Below are positions 10,761-64,000 of a DNA stretch of 64,000 nt, piece after piece. Location: the NCBI GenBank assembly GCA_910591455.2, contig OU342806.1, forward strand, positions 27,901,517 to 27,965,516. The letters run 5' to 3'. Positions within the stretch are counted from its first letter, which is position 1; each line of letters opens with the position of its first letter. Made by a program: the position numbers and the translations under genes. Source of the stretch: Pholis gunnellus. Its lineage: Eukaryota; Chordata; Actinopteri; Perciformes; Pholidae. A model generated the notes under the pieces. It had not been told where the DNA came from and searched no databases. It worked only from the letters and a program-made list of their open reading frames with translations.

Positions 10761-11860
10761 TCAAAAAATGATATCAGTTTATTTTATTTATTTAGTTTAT
10801 CTAATATTTCCCAGTGTTCTGTATGGTAAAATAAATGTTTTTGTCAAGAGAGTCTTCTCTTTAAACTTCTTGTCAGATTTGCAAAACTTTTATTCTGCTT
10901 AAAAACAGACAAAAGGGGTGATTCCACATCAGACCAGGTCCAGAAGATACCACTAAAAACCAGGATACTTGATCTGGATTTACAAGCAGACTCCAGAGAC
11001 AATGTTCCGGATTTGTGAAACCTTTATTCTAATTCTTTGTTTCCCGAACAGAAATCCACTGAACTTGCACCCAGTCAAACCTGGTCTTCATAAATATAGA
11101 GACCCAACAGACAATTGATAACCCAGATATGTAATTTCTTATGTGAAAACAAATTCTATCCAAAGCATCAACTGATGGTATTACAGGAATAGACTTTTTT
11201 GCATTCACCCAAGTTGCCCGTTAGCTACGACGCAACTAACGACTCCAAATCCAACCAACTATTGGCCTTTTCCGTGTAGAGTTGACCAACCGGGAAGATG
11301 TTCAACTTTGAGCTAACAGGCAACCTACTCTAAACTCTTGCATTACGGACTTTACTAAGAAAACCCAGAATACATGAGGGCCCGCCGCGTAACGATGATT
11401 GGACACAATCCTGACTAATTATGATGCTCAGTCTGTGATTGGCTGAACACCACGTCTGTCACACACCGTGGCCCACTGACAGCGCTGCTCCTCTGAAAAA
11501 TATTTAGCTAACGTTAGTCCGCTAGCTAACATGCTAACTGCAAGATAGCTTGCTCTGCGTCTCAGGAATTAAAAGTATGGTCAATAAAAACTAAACCGCT
11601 GTCATTTTCACCAGTAAACCGCAATTAACGAACAGTTATAGACAGTGCAAGTCGTCCTATCAAACCAGATACTCTTTTATTGAAAGTAGAACAACCGCTA
11701 AGTGTGTAGCGGACTCGGATCTGACAGCTGCCTCTGCTCTCGGCTAGTCAACTAGCAAACATGGCTTGTTGCTGACCATCAGTTTCTTGTCCCCAAACTT
11801 AAGAGTTACTCCTACTTTCCAACAAACCAAATAATGATCAAGTGCTAAACACGAACTTAC

Positions 11861-12070
11861 ACACGCTGAAATGTTGAGGAGTTGTTTTTTTCTCAGAACA
11901 GGTAGTAGAGTAGAAATACAGACATCATCAGTCCGGGTGGAAAAGGCAGACCTCCATTATTCCAGTGACGCATGCTCAGTGTGTGTTTGTTTACATGGAG
12001 CTCAGCGGGAGGGGCTTCCGTAGTCCCCCAGCCAATCACGACGTCCTCTCTCTTCCAAACACCAGCACCA
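11861..12070 (-). promoter_or_regulatory. kdm4a: Putative kdm4a promoter and non-coding exon 1
   Basis: A strong minus-strand splice donor (GT followed by AAGT) begins at 11860, so a 5' untranslated exon probably ends at 11861. Upstream on that strand are an ATTGG/CCAAT box (12032-12036) and a GC-box-like GGGAGGGGC (12007-12015), with no obvious TATA box. This fits a housekeeping chromatin gene whose ATG lies in exon 2. The start site is not fixed by the sequence, and the assignment rests on position and the donor. Confidence 0.5.
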
Positions 12071-14219
12071 GCAATATATTTATGATAACTATTATTGTTT
12101 TTCAATGATGTTACCCACACATTACTGGTGCTCGACTTCAGTAATGTTACTTAATATCTATATTATGTGAAACATTTTTTGTAAATTCAAAATATGTTTT
12201 AGTGTGAATTGTACATTAAAAATGTTTTCTATTTTTCAAAGTTTTTCTGGGTGTCAGTTTCTGAAATCAATCAGTTCAGAGACCACACAGTGTCAGTGCA
12301 CAAGATGTTCAAACGAAGTTCCCTAGCAGTTAGAATATAAAATTCAAAGAATAAAGAAAAAAACTACAAAAACAGCATTTCAAATTTCATTTGTATTCAT
12401 TTGTTTGCATTGCTGGTACACTTGGAACGATTCAGTTACCACCTCAATAGAACAATAAGCAACAAAAGCCAAGCAGTCCCCCTTCATATCTTCCATCAGG
12501 GCAACATGTTTTTTATTATTTTTATTTTATTTTGTAGAAGCCTACAGTCTAGTAAACAGCCTAAACCATTTGACACAGCCGAGGAGCTAACAGTTACAGT
12601 CCAAGGTCTGTGATGATTAAAAAAGGCTGCAACAGTTAGGGAGATCACAGACAAAAAGCAACAAACCCTATATCTTGATTGTGCAAAGCAAATTAACTAT
12701 AAAAAGATGTATATTTATATGTATATACAGCAAACAATTCTCTGTAAACATGTTAAGTATGTTAGTTTTCTGAAAACATGGTGTCATTTCATAAATACAG
12801 GCAACATTGGCATCTGCAAACATCAGAAAAAAGATAACATTCTGGGCTTTTAAATATTTATTTATGTAATGGTTTATTTGATATGGGACAGTGCACATTA
12901 ATAAAAGCATTGCTGTAAATGCGCCAGAGTTAAGAGGCTATTTTTCATCTGTATTCACAAGGCAGATGTTACAGCCCATTGCCATAGAAACCAAAGAAGC
13001 AAGGGCTGGATAACACCCTGATCACACAAAGTTGTAATGTTTAGCATGGCATATTTGGTAACCTTTAGATGGTGTCGTTCAACTCTTTAGGAAAAAAATG
13101 TGTTTCTTCACATATTGGGAGGTGGAAAATAATGTTTTATGTAATATGCCTACTTGGATTGGTATGAATGAATGCTTGATGCTATCACACAACATGCCCT
13201 TTACTCTACAGCCTCAGTTATTATAACCAATGATATAATAATCAGTGAGGTTATATAGACTTCACAACTTACATGCAGTTGATCCACAATAAGGATGTGT
13301 ATAAATGATCATTATTATATCATTAGATTTTGTCTGAATCTTGTCCTGTAAAATGCATTTATCAGCTGTTTTTGATTCATTTGACATTCTTTTACATTTA
13401 ACATTCCTCTTGACCGGTTTGTTTTTTCTTTATAATTTCACTTGAAACTGCTGCGTTCAGTTGTTAAGTACTCTAATTACTCCTTTTAGAATATCTCTGG
13501 AACACTGTGGTCTAAAACAAAAAGCCTCGGCTACTTCACCGTTGTATGTCGCATGTCCCTTTAAGAAGCTTTGTTATCCAGTTTATAAAACCAATACATC
13601 TTCAATGTCTTCATTGATTGATCGAGAGTTGGTACTATCTGAAAACTATTGAGCTCAGGACAGATCAACACTCACCAATTCTGACATTTATTTAAATGTA
13701 TCAAAATGTCCAAATGATGTACTGATGAAGCTATATAATATCAACATCAAACTTTAAAATCTGATTCTTACAATCAAAACTCTTTTTCAAGAATGGACTA
13801 CGAGAAACAGATGAACCTACTTTGATGAATCATCCTTGTGTGAGACCTAATGACCTATCCAGGTCTGTCTTCAATCCGCTTTAAGAGATGTAATAAATTG
13901 TATCTCCGACCAACAGCCACATGTTCTGTGAAAATGAGAAAATGCCATCCTTTGAAAACACAGATTACAACATGATATCTGCCTGCTGTAATATATACAC
14001 TGACATGTCACAGATTAGAGGTACAACCTAATAAATGTCCATACAGGTAAGGAGGGCTCACTGTAATACTATGTATACAATGACCTTCTGTACAGTTTAA
14101 ACGTAGTGATCTAAATGTAAAGTTTTTATATCGCCCCTAAAAACTCACACAACCTAAAAGACGTCATATAATGCATTTCCAATGCCGTCTCCACACTGCA
14201 AGTATAGTATTTATGATTG

Positions 14220-14425
14220 ATATTTTCACCCTGAATGCAACGTTTTTATTGTTTTTCCCTGAATGGATATTTGTATTGCTTTTTACGTTTTGTTATTATA
14301 TTTCGTTGTATTATATTTTCTCTTTCTCTTTGTGTTTACTATTTATGGAGCCTCCCAGCGAAAGCATTTCACGCAATTGTGCTTGTATAACCGGAGTGGT
14401 AATAAAACATCTTGAATCATGGAGA
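14220..14425 (+). mobile_element. Possible LINE 3' tail
   Basis: The stretch GCATTTCACGCAATTGTGCT then AATAAAACATCTTGAATC resembles 3' untranslated tails of fish LINEs, which end in a poly(A)-signal-like motif and short repeats. No coding part remains. Confidence 0.35.
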
Positions 14426-15000
14426 AATACGCACAGCCCGTATTCAGCAACTGTTTCTTAGTTAAAACAAGCCGTCAGGACAGTGATTCACAACTACACA
14501 ATATATAAATCATTTTACACATGTCAACATTCTAAATGTGTTCCAGTTTATTTTCCGGCTGCAGTGTATGTGATTGACATCAGCTGACAGGAGATCAACT
14601 TAAGCGATTGTCTACAGCGATGCCAAATTTGCTAAAACTGAGCTATTCAGACAGAGGGTGAATACAGTTCTATTCAGACTGACAGTAAGTCAAAAATAAA
14701 GAGTTTTTTTGAACACTAAAGTATGTGAACGTGTTCTAGTAGAAACCCAAAATACAAGAATGAATTTAGAAATGAGCATGATATGGCTCCTTTAATGCTC
14801 ACAGAGTTCTAACAGAGCTACGAGAGGAAAGAAGTCCATCACATTCATATTATTAAAAACCCAGTTATTCAACTTTATTAACATCAAGGTTTTCAAGACA
14901 GTTTTGTCTGTTTTTTATTCACAAATAGAAAACAGATCATGTATACAACAGATAGAACCCCTCTGTGAAATGAATCTGTTATATGGTCCACTTCATCCAA

Positions 15001-15016
15001 CCCCCCCCCCCCCCCC
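15001..15016. repeat. Poly-C tract
   Basis: Sixteen consecutive C residues; a low-complexity run prone to length error. Confidence 0.9.
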
Positions 15017-16630
15017 TTTGTCGTCCCATCCAGTGAAAGCCACGGAGATCCATCACTGAACATCGACGACGCTCTCGGTTACAAGTCTGTCTGTCTGCAA
15101 CACAGTGATTAAAAACAGTTGCGCTCTAATATATCATGAAGGGGGATCCAGTGTACCTGCGTACGTGAGCCGTCTTTGTGAAGCAAACAGAAAGGTGCAG
15201 GTTATAAGATGAGTGTGGAAGTCTGAAACACGTGGCGATCACCAGATCACTTCCCCGCATGACGTCAGAGACATGACAGGTGTGACAGGTGTTTGTGGTC
15301 CATGCGAGCAGTTTGTGGATCAATATGTCCGGAATATTTTATGAAAGGACTTCGACCACACGCAAACCACATTGAAAAAAATCTGGTTGGCTTATATCAA
15401 CCAAAAAGGTAAATCAAATGTTCAGATTTTTAGATTATCTAATAGTGCCCCCACATTCTTAAAGTTCCACCAAGCCCACTGTCAATACTTTCAAATTCAG
15501 CTCTGCTAGGCTTCAAAACGTCAACATGTCGGACATTATGGGATTCAGAGCGTTGTTGAAGTTTAAGAGAAAATTCAAATATGAATAAGTCTGCTGATAT
15601 TCTACAGCATCTGGTTTTTCTTGTCAACAAATCCCATGTGCAGAACCAAACCGACCACGAATAGATCTTACCAACAAGTAAAGCCTCCCAGATTTTCGTC
15701 CTCCATTAAAAACTCATCAGTGAGCCACACTGGTACACTGGGTGACGTGTTCCTTCATTACCATGAACACAAACACACTCTAGCTTATTTTCACTCAATC
15801 CCACATACACCACCCTGCTGCCACACTGACTCATGAGAACAGTCCTTCCCAAAGACGGATGCGTCGCACAAGATGTTATTAGGGTGGCTAAATATATGAG
15901 CAGAATTTCTTACGTTCTGTACGTTCTGTTTGTTTAACACAAGGTAGGAAATTAAGACAGTGAGAGCCTGTTAACCTTCCCTATATGCATTTATTTGGTC
16001 TCATTTATAAAGTATGTCACAACACGTACGTAGAAAACAGTTGTGATCTATCAGATGTATATCTCTCATAAATGGCTGGTTTACCGATTGGAGGTCATAT
16101 AAGGTGATGTGGAAATGGCGGTAAAAATGATCACGATGTTTGTCATTTTGAAAAAGTGGGTCCCCTGACAAGAATTTGGGAAACACTGCTTTAGAGCACT
16201 TAATGTATTCATTTGTGAGCCATTTATTTGTTTTGAAGTATATGTCCAGTAAGAGCCAATGGGCTTGGAGCTGAGAGAGACAGACTAGGGAGACTAACAC
16301 ATTGATGGTTTCAGCATTTTCATGGGATTTGTTGACAATAAGAAAATAGTGTGGGTTGGGCAACTAAACCAATTTGATTAGATTCCAGCACTGAGTCTTG
16401 GATTTACTTTCTTCTGTAATGCACAGAGCATGTGTTCAGAATGCGACGTCGTCGACAGACTGTGTTCAGTGTACCTGAGTCTCTGCTGGCGGTGGACACA
16501 ACCCTTTCCACCAACTTTAGATTCCTCCACATTTCTGACGGCTTTGAGAAAATCAGTCAACAGTTATTGACTTGAAACATGATTGCAGTTGTTCAGATGT
16601 GAATAATCTTTGCATGTTTATAGCCATACG

Positions 16631-17280
16631 TTTATTTCATACAGTAGTATAAAACTATGTTTACTTGATCTGTTTGTGAGATATCTTCACCGTCATTCTG
16701 TTGGATATCAAGATTGCCACTTTTACCCCTAAATAAGATCAATGATAACATTAGAATATCATATATATGGTACAAAATAAAATGATTAGCAGCTGTGAAT
16801 ATACGCTCTCCAGTATTAATGTTCAAAATACATCTGTGCCTCTGTGCTAATGAAAATAAGAAAATATAAGAAAATGAAAAAAACACCCATTAAGACATAT
16901 AATAACCAGTGTAAGTGATTACAAAATCAATTCTAAATATTTATAATAACATAGTATTGATGAATATAAATGAAAGTAGCAGAGCATTTGTTTTTGCTAT
17001 AAGGAGGAGGTGACGGGAGTATTCAGTCAGGAATCGGACTACAAGTCTTTCGGGGGTTAGTTTTTGGGAGGTTTTGGTGTCGGGTCTGTGGCAGAATCAT
17101 GGCACCGGTGCAGGAGGACGTCGTCTCCTCTTTCCTCTTTCCTATTTCCTCCCCATTTGCTGCTGTGGTCACCTCCTAGTACTGTAGCCTCCTCATCAGG
17201 CCTCGGGGGGCTGATGGAGCAGAGTAGATGTGGCTCAGAGGAGACACAGGACTCGTCTGAGGGTGTCTTTCTGGGCGGGG
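16631..17280 (-). other. ptprf: Probable ptprf 3' UTR with poly(A) signal
   Basis: Non-coding sequence after the stop codon. The first AATAAA on the minus strand lies at 16636-16631 (TTTATT on plus), giving a short 3' UTR of about 650 nt. Another AATAAA at 15995-15990 could end a longer form. No cleavage site is visible directly. Confidence 0.4.
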
Positions 17281-59624
<42,344 letters not shown>

Positions 59625-60369
59625 CTGGGGGAATGAAGAAGTGGGGAGAGAAGGGAACCAAGTTAGGACAGGCCACAACAACTAAAAGTCCATGCTTTAT
59701 CTCAAACTAGGAACAATTTTAGAATGATGGAAAATAATGAGGAAAAAAACACAAAAAATAGTTTTTATTAATCAAGATTAAGATTGCAGGCAGCTGATGA
59801 TCCACAACATATAGCATTATTATTATTCCATAACCATGCACTCTTTACACTTTTTATATGGATTCTAAAGGGATTATGGATTTCCATCCTCGAATGACAT
59901 TGGAGATCATGACACCAGTGTAAAGAGTGAATTCCACAAGGTGTGTTTAGATGTTACAGAGTTGTGAAGCGGTGAGTTGTTGTGGTAAACTGGGGGTGAA
60001 TGTTAAGATTCTGATGTTTATTGTATCTGTTCAGGGCACATTATCTGTGCATATCTGAATAATGTATTTGTATTCGGTTATAGCTGTACCTTAAGGTGGG
60101 GAAACAAATCTATCAGGGAGGTGCAAAGTAACAAACGGTGATGATTTACCATGACCAGGACGCGTGGCTCTATCCTACTAAATACAAACCACGTAACACA
60201 AAGAATAGGGGAAGAATGACTTGCCTACTCACGGTCTTATTGTGATTAGGGATAAGTCTGTTTTTGTACTATAAACAAATAAATAATTAAAACATTTGAT
60301 TTTGAAAATAAGTGTGGAGCAATTTCAAAGAGAAAGAAACAAACCAGTCTCTAAATAAGCAAAAAGTAA

Positions 60370-61015
60370 CGGAAACAAAGAGGGAGATGCAGGAGCCAAG
60401 TCACTAGTGTAAGTGAGAAATAACAGAGGTTGAAGAATGGATCCCTGTGGGACACCTCTGGAAACAGCCAATTCATCCTTTTACATTTATGAATAGTTTG
60501 TGATTAGTGATATAATTAGTGAGACATTTGTAAGTCAAGCCATTAAATCCATGATAATATGTGAACTATTATGATAAGATGAATTAATTTTGAAGAATCA
60601 CAACAATATGGCCAAAGCACATTCACTATTATTAACAGGAGGATTAACATGAGAAGAGAGATTTTTCTTTTCTGAAATGATACTGGTGTTAATGGATGTG
60701 CTCCTGAATGTGCTTAAATATTCTATTATAAAGCAACTTTTCAAGTATTTTTGGAAAGAATGGAAGGACAGACATAATCAGTAAGAAGATTGGCCTTTCT
60801 ACATAGATATTGATAATGCTTGTCATCGGTGCTACCAGGTCGCAATCCCAAATCAGTGATACTACATTACAATAGATGGTGGTTAGGAATCGGATATATT
60901 TGAAGTCGGGCTTGGTCACTGATGGTGAAAAACTGTTGTTGGAGTTCATGTAAAAAAGAGCATCTTTCATCCTCCCATATTGACAGGAATGAAAGCAGAG
61001 CTTGAGTGTTTCCAC
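60370..61015 (-). pseudogene. Decayed LINE reverse transcriptase fragment
   Basis: The minus strand reads VLPFFPKILEKLLYNRIFKH near 60720-60790 and, about 250 nt on, RGVPQGSILQPLLFLTYTSD near 60400-60465. Both are standard RT blocks in the right order (the second resembles GVPQGSILGPLLF) of L2/Rex1/CR1-like LINEs. No continuous reading frame remains. Confidence 0.7.
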
Positions 61016-62612
61016 AGCTGATTTAAAGTGTGTGTGTGTGTGTGGGGGGGCTTATTAAAATCCATAATTTCCCCCCTGGCTGTAGGTGTGATGGTACAGT
61101 CATGTACTTCAATCTCTCATATTGTCAGTGCTTGGCTGGAACAACATTTGCGTATTGAATGCTGTCTGGATTCTATACCAAGAGGACAAGAAAATAATGC
61201 TGAAATAAATAAGTGTTGATGCATTCTTTTTATGTTCGCAAGCATAATTCATCAATCTAACGGTGAGAAATGCACACTTGGCATCTGGAAATGGGGTTTG
61301 GAGATTTACTTTAAAAAAAATTGTTGGACGCTATTCTCAAAATGATGTCACTCTATACAGTCCACGTCTACAGAGATTCAAAGGTTTCAAAGGATTCTAT
61401 TACAAGCCTCATGTTATAGGATCTATATAATAAGTATCTGTGGTCACTTATTAGATATTATACATCTCTCGGGCCGGCCAACAGCTATTAATGGATCAGG
61501 TCGGGTCTGGAATTTATTTGGAGATAATTGTGAGTAACACATCTGTTGTGGTTTGCACAACTGGACCTGTGCCGAACACCTGTCACCTCAATGAACTCAG
61601 AAATAGTTTGGGACATTTTGGGAAATGTGCTCATTATTTTTCCTCTGAGAGGTGAGATGTCCAGATGGATATCCAGTTCACATCTGTGTGTTAAATACAG
61701 AGATGGAGTCCGGACGTGGTTAGTCTGTCCAAAGTCTGCACCAGCAGCTCCAGAGCTCACCAATTAAAAAACACCTTCAAACCCTAGATTTAGCACTTCT
61801 CAAACACTGCACACTACTAGCTCACAGGTAGCGGAGGTGGCCTGGTATTTCTACTATTGTAATATACGTCTGCTACTCTCACAATACTCAAAATCCTTCC
61901 ACACTCCACACTGTCCACACATTGCTGGCTAAGGCACATTTTGAAGTGAAGGCACAAATAAGCGCAGAGAGAGCATACTGGTATTTTGTATATAGGGAGA
62001 TCTGTGGCGTGAATAAAGGGGAGAATGTACTGAAAGAGACATACAAGTGGAACTGGGATGCAAAGTACATATTTGGGGAGAGAATACCAAAACAATTAGT
62101 AACTCTTGACATATATTATGGAACCAAAAAGAAAAGAGTTTAGATCTTTAGACCAGGCCTGTGGATAAGTTCCATTAGAATGACGCTATTGCTTCTCTTC
62201 TTGTTTCTGTTTCAATCACTACCAGTAGCTGTGCTACATTTAAGACATGGGGAACAATGTTTCCCCTGGAATGGGTTAAAGACAAGAGGAAAAAAGAAAG
62301 TTCTGTAATTGAGCTCATCTAAAGGTGGATTGGCTGTCCCTAGTGGCACAGGTGTTAGTTAATAGGACCTGGTTAATTAAAAAAATACACAATCCAGACA
62401 GTGTTTGACTGAATCCTTCATTTCAAATCATACTTAAAAAGTGAGATTATTTGGGTGAAAGATTCATTGACCATTAGGAATACAGTCAGGTTCATCTAGA
62501 TGAAGAAAGGACCTTGTTGAGAAGTGACCTTGTCTTTATGCCATACAAGAACGATAAAATATAATATAAAATAATTAGTTAAAATAGTTTTTTTATTATA
62601 AGGATTATACAT

Positions 62613-63074
62613 TGTGGCAAAGCAGGGGAGAAAGTCAAGCAGATCCAGCACAGGGTACGGATCCCCAAGCTCAGGTTGGTGATGGAGGGAGGGTTTTATC
62701 CACTTCAGGTGCTGCAGCCACTAAACACGCGGCATTGGTCACACCTGCAGCCCATCAGCTAATCACAGCAGGCATATGTATAAGACGGGCTGGGGAGAAG
62801 ACCAGGAGGATCTCCTGCACCACTGGAGACCAGCAGCGTTGAAAAGGAGGTAATCAAGAAGCCTCATCTCTCTCTCTCTGCTCTACCCACACAGGACAGA
62901 GGAACTGCCGTGCCTTGGCAGAAGGCTGAAGGCCAAAGACCCCGGATGGGAGGAATCTTTAGTTACGTTTGACCTCATCCTCTTTATTAAAGGACACTTT
63001 TTGTTTCATGCCAACTGCCTCCGAGTCTCTTGTTTTATTGTGAATCTTGCCTCCATGTCCCCTGGGTTGCCACA
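62613..63074 (+). mobile_element. Solo LTR, probably Ty3/gypsy type
   Basis: TGTGGCAAAG at the left and GGGTTGCCACA at the right are imperfect inverted ends (TG...CA), flanked by 4-bp direct repeats ACAT (62609-62612, 63075-63078). It contains a TATA-like GTATAAGACG (about 62775) and a late TTTATTAAAGG. No internal region is present, consistent with LTR-LTR recombination. Confidence 0.72.
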
Positions 63075-64000
63075 ACATATCTGGGAAAGACATTTGTGAT
63101 AAAGTCATAAAACAATTTGAAGAACTTAAATTAAATCAGGATTGGCCTCGTCCATACAAAAGATATTCGATTGAGAAGCTATGTATGTCACAGTCTCTCT
63201 AAAATACAAGCAACACACATGAACATTCCTTCATTCTCTTTAATAAATACCATGCTCGAAACGTGGATCATCAAATTCACAAAATACAAAACGTAAAAAA
63301 AGAACAAATTATAGCAAATCCAAAATGGGAGGCAGAATTAGGAATTGTGATTTACACTGAGCAATAGAATATGCTTGATGCTGTATTGTATCAGTCCAAA
63401 TGAATATGCTCAATATGTCATGTGAAATGTTAAAATGTGTTACTGTGATTATATGTTTGCATGCTTACACAGACTTGTATGCATGAATATATAAGTACAC
63501 GTCCATACATTTCAATGCTTATTGGGCTTCACTGCATTGATAACATATCTTATATATTTGAGTTTTTTTCTTTTTATCATTAGTTTTTTGCCACTGCATT
63601 ACAGTGAAACAGTTTTTGATAGGTGACACTTCTCTGAGTGTCATCATCATCATCAAGCAGCTTTTCTTCTGTTCGTCATCCAACATTTTCTAACGACTAG
63701 AAGACGGATGGGCGGAGAAAACCCACACAATCGTTTCCTCGTCACCATTCCACGTCATATCGGTAAGACTGTCCTTGCGTTAAGTATAACAGACTCTTAA
63801 TAATTAGAACACGATTAATTAGGACTAATGAACACAGTATGGACATTGTAAAGTTTTTGTCTACAACAATAATAATTAAAGAGAACAAATGAAGGATTAT
63901 AGGAAATTGAAGCAAATAAATAATACTAAAGAAAAGTGGACTAATTACAAATGTCCCGTTTAAACTAAGCAGGCTCTAGATTTAAGAGTTTCTGTCGAGA

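Larger units (their letters stand above)
12071..16630. other. Intergenic region between ptprf and kdm4a
   Basis: About 4.5 kb separating the ptprf 3' end from the kdm4a promoter. It is AT-rich with no gene recognised. It contains a likely retroposon tail (about 14220-14425) and a C16 run at 15001-15016. Confidence 0.6.
59625..64000. other. ptprf intron at the right edge
   Basis: No transmembrane exon is found in this 4.4 kb; it holds the LINE fragment, a TG/G-rich run near 61029-61050 and the solo LTR. The segments at 61900-62140 and 63110-63370 may be further retroposon debris but were not identified. Confidence 0.5.

Noticed and set aside
13229..13324. 14-bp inverted repeat AATGATATAATAAT with a distant arm
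   Set aside because: Composed only of AT-rich low-complexity sequence, so chance is likely.
61922..62143. Plus-strand frame of 73 codons ending YYGTKKKRV
   Set aside because: No family recognised and no splice context; possibly retroposon debris, not called as a gene.

Overview
This is a vertebrate nuclear window, almost certainly from a teleost fish. Short coding exons with GT-AG junctions lie in long AT-rich introns. The introns hold dinucleotide microsatellites and fish-type transposons: a Rex3-like RTE retroposon, hAT and TTAA-target MITEs, and LTR fragments. There are no bacterial operons, CRISPR arrays or phage genes.

Two protein-coding genes are present, both on the minus strand, so the gene order runs right to left. 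(1) The cytoplasmic half of the LAR-type receptor tyrosine phosphatase PTPRF occupies about 59.6 kb down to 17.3 kb. It has 12 constitutive exons plus a probable 33-nt cassette exon, and covers the juxtamembrane segment, the active D1 domain, the catalytically degenerate D2 domain and the stop codon. The extracellular and transmembrane exons lie beyond the right edge. (2) About 5 kb further on, the histone demethylase KDM4A (JMJD2A) starts. It has a putative promoter and non-coding first exon near 11.86-12.07 kb and ten coding exons from 10,269 down to 433. These encode JmjN, a complete JmjC domain and part of the acidic linker. The PHD and Tudor exons lie beyond the left edge. Every junction given here was checked by splice signal, reading phase and family similarity, and the joined JmjC numbering coincides with mammalian KDM4A.

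PTPRF followed by KDM4A in the same orientation is the arrangement I know from human chromosome 1p34. The paralogous pairs PTPRS/KDM4B and PTPRD/KDM4C are also neighbours, so this looks like one arm of an ancient paralogon. The two products do not work together in a pathway: one is a plasma-membrane phosphatase and the other a nuclear chromatin enzyme.

The rest of the window is intron and intergenic DNA rich in mobile elements. Several have exact target-site duplications: a Rex3-like insertion (12 bp), two related hAT elements (8 bp each), a Tc1/mariner MITE (TA), a TTAA foldback MITE and a solo LTR (4 bp). I found no new gene system. The points most worth checking are the PTPRF juxtamembrane splice region (GC donor, cassette exon, CA and UG repeats), a long TG repeat beside a D2 exon donor, a MITE family carrying CTCF-like motifs, and a perfect palindrome with an AP-1 site in each arm.
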